Below, one piece after another: positions 1 to 8,108 of a stretch of 64,000 nt of DNA. Where the stretch lies: assembly GCF_012910955.1 (NCBI RefSeq), contig NZ_WTVQ01000016.1, positions 44,241 through 108,240 on the forward strand, written 5' to 3'. Below the pieces are notes generated by a model. That model saw nothing but the letters and a program-made list of their open reading frames with translations. It was not told the origin of the DNA and searched no databases. Origin of the DNA: Aromatoleum diolicum (GTDB lineage Bacteria > Pseudomonadota > Gammaproteobacteria > Burkholderiales > Rhodocyclaceae). The position numbers were made by a program, and so were the translations under genes. Numbering within the stretch: position 1 is the first letter of the stretch; every line of letters begins with the position of its first letter.

Positions 1-720
1 CAGGCGATGCTGTATCAGGTGGGCACGACCACGGTGCTGCCGCCCGGCTATCTGTGCTGCGGCTACCCGCAGACCGCCGCCGGCGAGGAGGACAAGGGCC
101 AGCAGATCACCACCGACAACCGCGTGCTGTTCCACCGCGTCGCCAACACGCTGAACTATCTCGACATCAAGACGGTGATCGTGTCCTGCGGCACCTGCAT
201 GGATCAGCTCTTGAAGTACCAGTTCGACAAGATCTTCCCCGGCTGCCGGCTGCTTGACATCCATGAATACCTGATGGAAAAGGGCATCGCGCTGGAAGGC
301 ATCACCGGTACCAAGTACATGTACCACGAGCCCTGCCATACGCCGATGAAGGTGCATTCGGGCATCAAGGTGGCGAACCAGCTGATGGGCACGCGTGTCG
401 ATCTGAGCGACCGCTGCTGCGGCGAGTCGGGCACGCTCGCGGTCGCACGCCCGGACGTCTCGACGCAGGTGCGCTTCCGCAAGCAGGAGGAGATCGAGAA
501 AGGTGCCGCGGCACTGCGCGAAAACCCCGCCGACCCGATCAAGATCCTGACCTCCTGCCCGTCCTGCCTGCAGGGCCTGTCGCGCTACGCAAACGACGCG
601 GGCGGCGTCGAAGCCGACTACATCGTTGTCGAGATCGCCAAGCACCTGCTGGGCGAGAACTGGATGCCGGAGTACGTGCAGCGTGCCAACAGCGGCGGCA
701 TCGAGCGGGTGCTGCTGTAA
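1..720 (+). CDS. FAD/Fe-S oxidoreductase with CCG domains, C-terminal part (5' end outside window)
   Basis: The frame is open from the first base, so this is the C-terminal 239 residues of a longer protein. Two cysteine-rich CCG-type modules, as in heterodisulfide reductase subunit B and glycolate oxidase GlpC/GlcF proteins, are visible. The motifs in order are CCGYPQ, SCGTC, EPCH, CCGESG and SCPSC. Such modules bind Fe-S clusters or electron-transfer centres. In Rhodocyclales this C-terminus is typical of the very long DUF3683 FAD-linked oxidases (inference; the FAD domain is not in view). The gene ends with TAA at 718-720, followed by a strong hairpin. The substrate cannot be told from this fragment. 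Confidence 0.8.
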   Translation, partial: QAMLYQVGTTTVLPPGYLCCGYPQTAAGEEDKGQQITTDNRVLFHRVANTLNYLDIKTVIVSCGTCMDQLLKYQFDKIFPGCRLLDIHEYLMEKGIALEGITGTKYMYHEPCHTPMKVHSGIKVANQLMGTRVDLSDRCCGESGTLAVARPDVSTQVRFRKQEEIEKGAAALRENPADPIKILTSCPSCLQGLSRYANDAGGVEADYIVVEIAKHLLGENWMPEYVQRANSGGIERVLL

Positions 721-727
721 GACCTTG

Positions 728-760
728 CCGCCGGTTCGCCTCGTGCAGGCGGTCCGGCGG
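728..760. terminator. Nested hairpin between convergent genes
   Basis: Arms CCGCCGG (728-734) and CCGGCGG (754-760) enclose a second stem, CGCCT (737-741) with AGGCG (747-751), around a 5-nt loop. It begins 8 nt after the first gene's stop and lies between convergent genes, so it probably ends transcription from one or both sides. There is no T-tract, so intrinsic termination is not assured. Confidence 0.55.
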
Positions 761-821
761 TCACCATTACGAGCGCTTCACTCGCCATGCGCGCGGGCCG
801 GGTCCGCGCTGACGCCGAGTT

Positions 822-1607
822 TCATCGGTCCTCCAGCGGCCGTTCCCGGTGCAGCCGCCGCCACAGCTCCGGCATGGCCTCGGCCGCACGCAGGCGCAGG
901 TGGTAGGTCACCAGCGGGCTCACCTCGGTATCGCCCGGATTGATCTCGACGCTCGGCACGCCGACCTGATTGGCCCACCACACCGGCCCGGAGATATAAG
1001 GGAACACGCTTGTCGTGCCGATCGACACGACAAGGTCGACGCCGTCCGCGAGCAGCGCCTCCAGCCGGCGCAAGCCGGTTTCCGGCAGCATCTCGCCGAA
1101 CAGCACGACGTCCGGCCGCAACACCCCGCCACACACGGGGCAGTCAGGCGGAATCCGCAACCCCGAATAGTCATGCACGGACCGCCCATGCCGGCATTCC
1201 ATGCAGCGCAGGCGGTGCACGGTGCCGTGGATCTCGATCAGATTGCGCGAGCCGGCGTCGCGGTGCAGACCATCGACGTTCTGCGTCAGCACCCACACGC
1301 CGGGGCATTCGTGTTCCAGCGCGGCGATGATGCGGTGCGCGATGTTCGGCTGCGCGCCGCGGCAGTTCGCCTCGATCTCGGCGATGTATTTCCACGCAAT
1401 GTCGGGACGCACGCGCATCATCTCGCCCGACAGCGCCTCTTCGATGGTCAGACCGTCCTCGGTCAGGCGTTCGTGATACAGCCCGCCGATGCCGCGGTAG
1501 GTCGGCAGCCCGGAGTCGGCCGAAATGCCGGCGCCGGTGATGAACAGGATGCGCTCGGATTCGCCGATCAGCCGCGCCACGCGATCAAGCGTTTCAGTTT
1601 CGGTCAT
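822..1607 (-). CDS. cobB: NAD-dependent protein deacylase, sirtuin family
   Basis: A 261-residue single-domain sirtuin that removes acyl groups from lysine using NAD+. It has the NAD-binding GAGIS motif (25-29), TQNVDGLH (108-115), the catalytic His in EIHG (H127), and a zinc site formed by C135/C138 and C156/C159. FGE follows at about 170. The length is normal for bacterial class II/III sirtuins. The gene starts 3 bp after the stop of the upstream molybdopterin oxidoreductase, so the two are probably co-transcribed; a functional link is not obvious. Acyl-chain preference (acetyl or succinyl) was not determined. Confidence 0.9.
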   Translation of the reverse strand: MTETETLDRVARLIGESERILFITGAGISADSGLPTYRGIGGLYHERLTEDGLTIEEALSGEMMRVRPDIAWKYIAEIEANCRGAQPNIAHRIIAALEHECPGVWVLTQNVDGLHRDAGSRNLIEIHGTVHRLRCMECRHGRSVHDYSGLRIPPDCPVCGGVLRPDVVLFGEMLPETGLRRLEALLADGVDLVVSIGTTSVFPYISGPVWWANQVGVPSVEINPGDTEVSPLVTYHLRLRAAEAMPELWRRLHRERPLEDR

Positions 1608-1610
1608 GGG

Positions 1611-3686
1611 TCACGCCTTGGCCACTTCGACAAGGCAATCATAAAACGTCGGCCCTCCGCCGATGTCGGTCAGCGCCGCCGAGGTTACCGCATTGGCATT
1701 TTCACCATCGCCCGAGAGCTTGCGCCACCAGATCGACGGACACACGACGAGGCCGCAGCGCACGCGCTCCGTGATCACCGCCTGCGCGTGGAAGGCGCCG
1801 CGGTCATTGAAGATGCGCACGCGCTCACCAGCGGCAATGCCGCGTCGCGCGGCGTCGTCCGGATGGATCTCGAGCTTCGGGCTGCCCTCCTGTTGCAGGA
1901 AACGCGGCATGTTGGCGAAGCTGGTATTGAGGAAGTTGCGCGCCGGCGGCGAGATCATCGCCAGCGGATAACGCGCGGCGAGCGCCGGATTGCTGACCGG
2001 CGACTCGTGCGGCGGCACCCACGCGGGCAGCGGATCGAGCCCCTGCTGGGCGAGGCTGGCGGAAAAGAATTCGCACTTGCCCGACGGCGTCAGGAATTCC
2101 CCCTTGGCGAAGGGCGCGAAGGGCCGCGGCAGGTTCAGGCGTGCCCAGCCGCGCGCGGCGAGCGTCGCGGGGTCCAACCCGAGCGCGCGATTGTCGCGTC
2201 GCTTGAAGGCGGCTGCGGCGATCTCGTCATCGGACTCGAACAGCGCCGCCTCGGTGAACCCCAGACGCGCGGCGAGCAGGCGGAACACCTCGGTATTCGG
2301 CTTGGCCTCGCCCAGCGGCGCAATCGCCGGCTGGTTGGTCACGGCGTAGAAGTGGCCATAGGACTTGTGCACGTCGCGATGTTCGAGCTGGCTCGTCGCC
2401 GGCAGCACGATGTCGGCGTAGTCGGCGGTATCGGTCTGGAAGAGTTCGTGCACGACGCAGAACAGGTCCTCGCGCGCGAAACCCTCGCGCACGCGCCCGC
2501 CATCGGGCGCGACCGCCACCGGGTTGGAGTTGTACACGTAGATCGCGCGGATCGGCGGCTCCTTGGCCGCCAGCAGCGCCTCGCCGATCGTCGACATGTT
2601 GATCGTGCGCGTCGGGCGGGCGTGGGCGTCGGTATACAGATCCGGCCGCTCCAGCGCCTGCTGGTCGAGCGGGAAGTTGCCGGACGTCGACAACAGGGCG
2701 CCGCCCGCCGGATGACGCCATGCGCCGGTGAGCGCCGGCAGGCAGGCGATGTTGCGCACCGCCATGCCGCCACCGGCACAACGGTTGAGTCCATAGTTCA
2801 GGCGGATCGCGGCCGGCTTCACGCTGCCATACTCGCGCGCGAGGCCCCGGATCGTTTCGGCGGCGAGGCCCGTCAGCGGCGCCGCCCATTCCGGCGTGCA
2901 GTCCCTGACCCGCTCGGCGAGCGCATCGAAACCGAGCGTATGCGCAGCGATGTAGTCGTGGTCAAGCAGATCGTCGGCGATCAGCACCTGCATCAGCGCC
3001 AGCGCCAGCGCGCCGTCGGTGCCCGGCCAGGGCGCGAGATGCATGGTGCACTTTTCCGCCGTCTGCGTGCGCCACGGATCGATGCACACCAGCTTCGCGC
3101 CGCGCCGCTTGGCCTCCTGGATGTAGCGCCAGCCGTGCAGGTTCGACACCACCGGGTTGCCGCCCCAGATCAGGATCAGCTTGGCATCGACGATCGCTTC
3201 CGGGTCCATGCCGACCGACGCGCCGATGCTCGCCTTCCAGCCCGCCGCCCCCGCTGCCGCGCAGATCGTGCGGTCGAGCAGCGAGGCGCCGAGGCGATGG
3301 AAGAAGCGGAAATCCATGCTGCTGCCCTGCACCAGCCCGAGCGTGCCACCGTAGCTGTAGGGCAGGATCGCGCGCGGATCGTCGGCGGCGATCGCCTGGA
3401 ACTTAGCAGCGATGGTATCGAGCGCCTCGTCCCATGTGATGCGCTCGAAACGTCCCTCGCCCTTCCTGCCGACGCGCTTCAGCGGATGCAGCAGGCGTTG
3501 GTCCGAATACACGCGCTCGAGGTAGTACGCGACCTTCGTGCACAGGGCGCCGTTCGTGAACGGCAGCTCGTCGGCGCCGCGGATCTTCACCGCGCGACCG
3601 TTCTCGACCGTGACTTCCATCGCGCAGGTGTCGGGACAATCGTGTGGACAGGCCGCGCGTACGACCTTGCTGGCAGGAGAGTTCAT
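1611..3686 (-). CDS. Molybdopterin-dependent oxidoreductase (DMSO reductase superfamily)
   Basis: A 691-residue catalytic subunit binding bis-MGD and an N-terminal 4Fe-4S cluster: C13-x3-C17-x3-C21 and C49 (GALC). The molybdopterin domain contains SYGGTLGLVQGSSMD near residue 110, so the metal ligand is probably a Ser rather than Sec or Cys. The C-terminal MopB-type dinucleotide-binding domain (ARYPLAMISPPARNFLNTSF onward) is intact. No twin-arginine leader precedes the cluster, so a cytoplasmic location is likely. No electron-transfer or membrane subunit lies beside it, only the sirtuin gene downstream. This resembles the stand-alone family widespread in Azoarcus/Thauera; the substrate is unknown. 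Confidence 0.85.
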   Translation of the reverse strand: MNSPASKVVRAACPHDCPDTCAMEVTVENGRAVKIRGADELPFTNGALCTKVAYYLERVYSDQRLLHPLKRVGRKGEGRFERITWDEALDTIAAKFQAIAADDPRAILPYSYGGTLGLVQGSSMDFRFFHRLGASLLDRTICAAAGAAGWKASIGASVGMDPEAIVDAKLILIWGGNPVVSNLHGWRYIQEAKRRGAKLVCIDPWRTQTAEKCTMHLAPWPGTDGALALALMQVLIADDLLDHDYIAAHTLGFDALAERVRDCTPEWAAPLTGLAAETIRGLAREYGSVKPAAIRLNYGLNRCAGGGMAVRNIACLPALTGAWRHPAGGALLSTSGNFPLDQQALERPDLYTDAHARPTRTINMSTIGEALLAAKEPPIRAIYVYNSNPVAVAPDGGRVREGFAREDLFCVVHELFQTDTADYADIVLPATSQLEHRDVHKSYGHFYAVTNQPAIAPLGEAKPNTEVFRLLAARLGFTEAALFESDDEIAAAAFKRRDNRALGLDPATLAARGWARLNLPRPFAPFAKGEFLTPSGKCEFFSASLAQQGLDPLPAWVPPHESPVSNPALAARYPLAMISPPARNFLNTSFANMPRFLQQEGSPKLEIHPDDAARRGIAAGERVRIFNDRGAFHAQAVITERVRCGLVVCPSIWWRKLSGDGENANAVTSAALTDIGGGPTFYDCLVEVAKA

Positions 3687-3848
3687 GTCGATTCCCGAAA
3701 TTCAACGCATCCGACGCCCGCATGTCGGCCCCGCATCAGCTGCCCGGCGGCAGGCGACCGGACCGGCACAGTGATCCACCGCCGCACCTATCGTCGCGTC
3801 ACGGCATCCGCATCCGCATCCAGGAGCCGAGCCGGCCGGCACCCCGCA

Positions 3849-4487
3849 TCAGCGCGGCGCACGCCCCGTGTTCGCCCCCGCCCTGATCAACTCTGCGTAA
3901 CGCGCCCGGTCGGCGGCGAAACGCGCGCGCGCCGCTTCGATGTCCCGCGCCTTGGTCTCGAATATCGTCCCGAACGTCGCCAGCTCGCTGTCGATCGCGC
4001 GCAAGCTGGTGCTCAGCTCGCGCGGGATCTGACGTCCCTTGTAGAACTCGGCGTCCTGTTCGAGGCGCTTGCGCTTGGTCCGCAACTCCGCCTCGCGCTC
4101 GCGGGCTTCCGCAAGGCTGCGTTCGATCTCGGCAATTTCGCGGTCGCGGCGACGGTCGATGTCCTCGACACTGCCATACGTCTCGAGCAACGCCTGGTCG
4201 AGACGGCGCTGCTTCACTTGCTGCACCTCTTCGTCCTTGCGCCGCTGCTCGTCGGCCTTGCGGCGCGCGATTTCCTCGGCGCTCAGCGGCGCGGCGATCT
4301 GACGCTTGATCGTGCCCTGCGGTCCCATCTCCCGATAGGCGCTTTCGTAGCATGCCGCAGGCAGCACGTCGCCGCACACGCGTCGACCATTGGCGTCGTC
4401 GCAGCAATAGATCCGGGCCGACGCGTCCGCCAGCGGCAGACTCAGCGCCACCACACACAAGAGCTCAATGCTGCGTCGCGATGCCAT
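3849..4487 (-). CDS. Secreted coiled-coil protein with Cys-rich N-terminus (DUF4124-like)
   Basis: A 212-residue exported protein. The chosen ATG (4487) puts a clean signal peptide at the N-terminus: MASRR, a hydrophobic core, then ADASA. The mature N-terminus ([16 protein letters not shown]) resembles the short DUF4124 domain found in betaproteobacterial periplasmic proteins. Residues about 75-200 are strongly charged and heptad-like, so a long coiled coil is predicted. It overlaps the 3' end of pyrE by 23 bp and is probably translationally coupled to it. A specific function cannot be given. Confidence 0.75.
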   Translation of the reverse strand: MASRRSIELLCVVALSLPLADASARIYCCDDANGRRVCGDVLPAACYESAYREMGPQGTIKRQIAAPLSAEEIARRKADEQRRKDEEVQQVKQRRLDQALLETYGSVEDIDRRRDREIAEIERSLAEAREREAELRTKRKRLEQDAEFYKGRQIPRELSTSLRAIDSELATFGTIFETKARDIEAARARFAADRARYAELIRAGANTGRAPR

Positions 4488-5112
4488 AAGTGTCCCGATA
4501 TGCCTGCACTGCATCCAGATTCGCCGCCAGTTGCGGGCTGTCGCCCAGGTAGCCGATCAAATCGTCGAGCGTCGCCACCGCAAGCACCGGCATGGCGAAG
4601 GTGTCGCGCACTTCCTGCACTGCCGACTGCGTGCCCTTGCCGCGCTCCATGCGGTCGAGCGCGATCACCACACCGGCCGGCTGCGCGCCGGCAGCACGGA
4701 TAATGTCGACCGATTCGCGCACCGAGGTACCGGCGGAAATCACGTCATCGAGGATCAGCACGCGCCCCGTGAGCGGCGCCCCGACCAGCGTGCCGCCTTC
4801 GCCGTGGTCCTTGGCTTCCTTGCGATTGAAGGCGAAGGGCAGATTCACCCCCTGCTCGGCCAGCCGGATCGCAACGCCCGCGACCAGCGGAATGCCCTTG
4901 TAGGCGGGGCCGAACAGCATGTCGCAGGGCACGCCCGCGGCGACGATCGCACGCGCGTAGAAACCGCACAGTTCGCGGAACGAGGCGCCGTCGTCAAACA
5001 GGCCGGCGTTGAAGAAATACGGCGAATTTCGGCCGGCCTTGGTCACGAACGATCCAAAGCGCAGCACGCCCTTGTTACAGGCCAATGCAATGAAATCCCG
5101 GCTAAAATCCAC
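4465..5112 (-). CDS. pyrE: Orotate phosphoribosyltransferase
   Basis: A 215-residue type I phosphoribosyltransferase that converts orotate and PRPP to OMP in de novo pyrimidine synthesis. It contains the [11 protein letters not shown]-terminal block, [23 protein letters not shown] (flexible catalytic loop) and the PRPP-binding motif [13 protein letters not shown]. Length matches the family. Its start lies only 33 bp from the divergent xthA start, so the two promoters must overlap within that gap or in the coding ends. The window also carries salvage enzymes (upp, hpt) and a PRPP-synthase paralogue, but pyrE is not in an operon with them. Confidence 0.97.
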   Translation of the reverse strand: MDFSRDFIALACNKGVLRFGSFVTKAGRNSPYFFNAGLFDDGASFRELCGFYARAIVAAGVPCDMLFGPAYKGIPLVAGVAIRLAEQGVNLPFAFNRKEAKDHGEGGTLVGAPLTGRVLILDDVISAGTSVRESVDIIRAAGAQPAGVVIALDRMERGKGTQSAVQEVRDTFAMPVLAVATLDDLIGYLGDSPQLAANLDAVQAYRDTYGIATQH

Positions 5113-5145
5113 GTCCCTGTTTCCAATTTTGGGTTACCCGGCAGA

Positions 5146-5928
5146 ATGTTACGCGTCATCACCATCAACCTCAACGGCATCCGCTCGGCGGTCAACAAGG
5201 GCCTGCTCGAGTGGCTCGACACCCAGCACGCCGATGTCATCTGCCTGCAGGAACTCAAGGCCCAGGCCGGCGACCTGAGCGACGCGATGCGCGCGCCGGC
5301 CGGTCTTGCAGGCTATTTCCACCATGCCGAGAAGAAGGGCTACAGCGGCGTCGGGCTGTACACGCGGCGCACACCGGACCGCGTCGTCGAGGGCCTTGGC
5401 ATCGCCGACATCGACGCCGAGGGCCGTTTCCTGCAGCTGGATTTCGGGAAGCTCTCGGTGATCTCGCTCTACCTGCCCTCGGGCTCCAGCTCGGAGGAGC
5501 GTCAGCAGGTGAAGTTCAGCTTCATGGAACGCTTCCTGCCGCATCTCGCGGCCCTGCATGCATGCGGCCGAGAAGTGATCGTGTGCGGTGACTGGAATAT
5601 TGCGCACAAGGAAATCGACCTGAAGAACTGGAAATCCAACCAGAAGAACTCCGGTTTCCTGCCCGAGGAGCGCGCATGGATCAGCCGCCTGTTCGACGAG
5701 CAGGGCTGGGTGGACGTGTATCGCCGGCTCCACCCGGACACCACGGACGCCTGCTACACGTGGTGGTCGAACCGCGGCCAGGCGTGGGCGAAGAACGTCG
5801 GCTGGCGGCTGGATTACCAGCTCGCGACACCGGGCGTCGCACAAGCGGCCCGCGAGGCCAGCATCTACAAGGATCAGCGCTTTTCCGACCACGCGCCGCT
5901 GATCGTCGATTACGACTGGGCGCACTGA
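5146..5928 (+). CDS. xthA: Exodeoxyribonuclease III (AP endonuclease)
   Basis: A 260-residue EEP-superfamily nuclease that cuts abasic sites and degrades 3' ends in base-excision repair. Visible motifs are LNGIRSA (10-16), the metal ligand Glu in CLQELK (E36), CGDWNIAHKEIDLKNWKSN (substrate-binding Asp/Asn), the WWSNRGQAW region and C-terminal FSDHAPLIVDY with the catalytic Asp-His pair. The ATG at 5146 was chosen because homology begins at once (MLRVITINLNG); the frame stays open upstream but has no homology there. It is divergent from pyrE. Confidence 0.96.
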   Translation: MLRVITINLNGIRSAVNKGLLEWLDTQHADVICLQELKAQAGDLSDAMRAPAGLAGYFHHAEKKGYSGVGLYTRRTPDRVVEGLGIADIDAEGRFLQLDFGKLSVISLYLPSGSSSEERQQVKFSFMERFLPHLAALHACGREVIVCGDWNIAHKEIDLKNWKSNQKNSGFLPEERAWISRLFDEQGWVDVYRRLHPDTTDACYTWWSNRGQAWAKNVGWRLDYQLATPGVAQAAREASIYKDQRFSDHAPLIVDYDWAH

Positions 5929-5967
5929 GACCGCAACCGGCGCCGACCAACGCTGCGGGCGCCCGCC

Positions 5968-6696
5968 TCAGGCCCGCATGCCGGCCGCCTCGCGCAACAC
6001 GTCGCGCAGGTCGCCGAACTTCCTGCGATAGCGCGACGGCGTAAGCCGGACCTCGCGCTTGAACAGGCGCAAAAAGAAACTCGCATCCTCGTAGCCGAAT
6101 TCCTCGGCGATCGCCTCGACCGGCAGACGGGTTGCCTCGAGCATCTGTTTCGCTTCCTCGATCCGCACCGCGTGCACGTAGGCAAGCGGCGACATGCCGG
6201 TGACCTGTTTGAAACGGCGCACGAAGGCGCGCTCGGACAGGCCGGTGAGCTGTGCCATCGCCGCGACCGGCGCCGGCTCCTGATAGTGGGTCGCGACCCA
6301 TACCTGGGCGCGCGCGATCAACGCGTCGTCGGTCTGCCGGCTTGCGGCGAGTCGCGCAAAGGGCTGCTGGCCGACGTGATGCCAGTCGATCAGGTTCACG
6401 CGCGCCAGCTGTATCGCGGCGTCCACGCCGGCAAAACGCGCGACCAGATACAGCGCCAGATCCTGCCACGAGGTGCCGCCCCCTGCCATCACCAGGCGCT
6501 GGCCCTCCCCCGCGACGACGAGCGACCGCTGGTACTGCACGCGAATCTGCGGAAATCGTTCGGCGAGCGCATCGCAGAACGCCCAGTGCGTCGTTGCCGG
6601 CTCGCCGTCGAGAAGCCCCGCCTGCGCCATCAGCCGGGCGCCGAGGATTGGATGGTCGCGCAGCAAGACCTCGATGCGGCGACGATCGGCGATCAT
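5968..6696 (-). pseudogene. GlxA-type AraC regulator lacking its N-terminal half-domain
   Basis: The remaining 242 codons contain the last part of the DJ-1/PfpI-like domain (from AQAGLLDGEPATTHWAFCDAL, with VMAGGGTSWQDLALYL) and a complete pair of AraC helix-turn-helix motifs ending near FGYEDASFFLRLFKREVRLTPSRYRRKFG. Family members are normally about 310-340 residues; roughly the first 100, including the nucleophile-elbow region, are missing. The reading frame runs into a stop just upstream. On the other side of the break lies a decayed TPR gene on the opposite strand, so a deletion between two divergent genes is the simplest explanation. The DNA-binding half could still be made from the ATG at 6696. 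Confidence 0.65.
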
Positions 6697-6864
6697 GCAG
6701 CAATCGGCCGGACGATCGGCGCACCGCTACTGCAGGCCTTCCGCGACCTCGACCGCGGTCGCTACGATGACGCGATCGAAACGCTGCGCCGATCGCGCAC
6801 GGTTTCGGCGGCAGCCACGCGCAGCGCGATCAATCGCCGGCTGCAAGGGCGCCTTCCGTCCTGA
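6690..6864 (+). pseudogene. Remnant of a TPR (TTC38-like) protein, frameshifted
   Basis: The plus strand right of the broken regulator encodes GAPLLQAFRDLDRGRYDDAIETL, then in a different frame GFGGSHAQRD (6801-6830), then returns to the first frame for AINRRLQGRL before a stop at 6864. These three pieces, in this order, match the C-terminal signature of TTC38-like tetratricopeptide proteins, where GGSHAQRD is the hallmark. The 5' portion is absent and at least two frame changes are needed, so the gene is dead. It reads away from the truncated GlxA gene, as expected for a divergent pair that lost its middle. Confidence 0.6.
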
Positions 6865-7093
6865 TTGCGAACCCGCGGCGAGGAAATCGCGTCGCATGCA
6901 GGACGCACGCGCCGCGACGGAACCCCTTGCGTTTGAGGTGCTCCCAAGGAGGTGCGGACGTAAATCTTCAGTGACCGCCCAACTTGTCACATTAGTTGCA
7001 TTCAGCATTTGCGTTCGCACCGGATTGGGGCTAGCCTTTCTTTCAGCCGCGCGTTCGCGCGCATGTCATGTTAACGAGCAGGAGGATCGAAAA
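6865..7093 (+). promoter_or_regulatory. Upstream region of the DUF883 operon
   Basis: No gene is seen here. The stretch 6975-7060 is locally AT-richer than its surroundings. TTGCGT at about 7009 and TAGCCT about 17 nt further on are a weak sigma-70-like pair. A good ribosome-binding site, GGAGG at 7081-7085, lies 8 nt before the ATG at 7094. The promoter call is tentative; the RBS is clear. Confidence 0.35.
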
Positions 7094-7405
7094 ATGTCCA
7101 ATAACGCTGAGGTTTCCCGTGACAAGCTGGTTTCCGATTTCAAGGTGGTGATGAGCGACGCCGAGGAGCTGCTGAGACTGACCGCTGGCCAGGCCGGCGA
7201 AAAGCTTACCGAAGTGCGCTCACGGCTTGGTGACCGCATGCTGACGGCCAAGGATCGCATCGCCGACATGGAATCGGCCGTCGTCGAGCAGACCAAAAAG
7301 GTCGCGTACGCCACCGATGACTACGTGCACAAGAATCCGTGGCAATCGGTCGGCGCTGCTGCCGGCGTCGCCTTCCTGCTCGGCCTGCTGGCCGGACGTC
7401 GCTGA
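7094..7405 (+). CDS. DUF883 family membrane-anchored protein (YqjD/ElaB-like)
   Basis: A 103-residue protein with a long charged amphipathic helix (residues 1-75) and a C-terminal glycine-rich membrane anchor (WQSVGAAAGVAFLLGLLAGRR). This layout defines the DUF883/YqjD-ElaB family. E. coli members sit in the inner membrane and bind ribosomes in stationary phase (known for the family, not shown here). The ATG at 7094 has GGAGG upstream. It is the first gene of a three-gene operon: the next ORF starts 5 bp after its stop. Confidence 0.85.
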   Translation: MSNNAEVSRDKLVSDFKVVMSDAEELLRLTAGQAGEKLTEVRSRLGDRMLTAKDRIADMESAVVEQTKKVAYATDDYVHKNPWQSVGAAAGVAFLLGLLAGRR

Positions 7406-7410
7406 AGCTG

Positions 7411-7794
7411 ATGGCTGACGCGCCGAAGCCGCGCCTGGCAGCCAGCCTGCGCGGCTTTCTCGACGCCGGACTGGCGACCGCCCAGACGCGGCTGGAACTG
7501 CTCGCGGTCGAGGCGCAGGAAGAAAAACTGCGCCTCACCAGCCTGCTCCTGAACACGGTGTTGAGCGCCGTGTTGCTGGGCTTCGGCATCGTGTTCCTGG
7601 CCGTATTCCTGACGGTGCTGTTCTGGGACAGCCACCGCCTGTTTGCACTGGGTCTGGGCACCGTGGCGCTGTTCGCCGGGGGGCTGGTGACCGCGCGTAA
7701 CGCTGCCAGCGAGATTCAGCGTGGCAGCCGCCTGTTCGCCGGAAGCCTGGGCGAACTCGCACGTGACCGCGACGCCTTGCAGCGCAGGGAATGA
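7411..7794 (+). CDS. YqjE-like (phage-holin-family) inner-membrane protein
   Basis: A 127-residue protein with an N-terminal amphipathic stretch (RGFLDAGLATAQTRLELLAVEAQEEKLR) followed by two hydrophobic segments (about residues 45-70 and 77-95). This is the Pfam YqjE/holin_3_6 architecture. It follows the DUF883 gene by 5 bp and shares ATGA with the next gene. The DUF883-YqjE-YqjK gene order is conserved in proteobacteria, and the products are thought to act together at the inner membrane (inference). Confidence 0.82.
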   Translation: MADAPKPRLAASLRGFLDAGLATAQTRLELLAVEAQEEKLRLTSLLLNTVLSAVLLGFGIVFLAVFLTVLFWDSHRLFALGLGTVALFAGGLVTARNAASEIQRGSRLFAGSLGELARDRDALQRRE

Positions 7795-8108
7795 ACTCGA
7801 AAATCGTCGAATTGGCGCTGAAGAAACAGCGCCTGCAGATGCGCGCCGAGCAGGAGCGTGCGGACATGCTCGCACGCCTGGGGCGCATTGAATCGGTGCT
7901 GAATCTGGTCGATCGCGCGCGCGATGGCATACGCAGTCTGCGTGACAACGCGCCGCTGCTGTCGGCGGGTGCGCTGCTATTCATCCTGCTCAAGCCCCGC
8001 CTTGCCTTGCGGCTCGCGCAGCGGGCGTGGCTGGGATGGGTGCTCTATCGCAACCTTGAACGCCGGTTCGCGCCGCTCAAGGTCATGCTCAGGCGTTTCG
8101 GGGCCTAG
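7791..8108 (+). CDS. YqjK-like small membrane protein
   Basis: A 105-residue third gene of the DUF883-YqjE operon; its ATG overlaps the preceding stop (ATGA, 7791-7794). The N-terminal half is a basic helix (ALKKQRLQMRAEQERADMLARLG). The C-terminal half has one hydrophobic segment (LLSAGALLFILLKP) and ends in basic residues. Sequence similarity to YqjK is weak, and the assignment rests mainly on gene order. Its 3' end overlaps the convergent uraA gene by 20 bp. Confidence 0.6.
   Translation: MNSKIVELALKKQRLQMRAEQERADMLARLGRIESVLNLVDRARDGIRSLRDNAPLLSAGALLFILLKPRLALRLAQRAWLGWVLYRNLERRFAPLKVMLRRFGA

Noticed and set aside
849..4703. A 1284-codon plus-strand open frame
   Set aside because: It is antisense to the sirtuin, molybdopterin oxidoreductase and coiled-coil genes, all with clear motifs. 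Long antisense frames are common in GC-rich DNA, and its composition (His/Arg-rich) is not protein-like.
5146..5148. An xthA start further upstream (frame open back to 4468)
   Set aside because: The upstream part lies on the strand opposite pyrE and has no homology, while ExoIII similarity begins exactly at the ATG at 5146.
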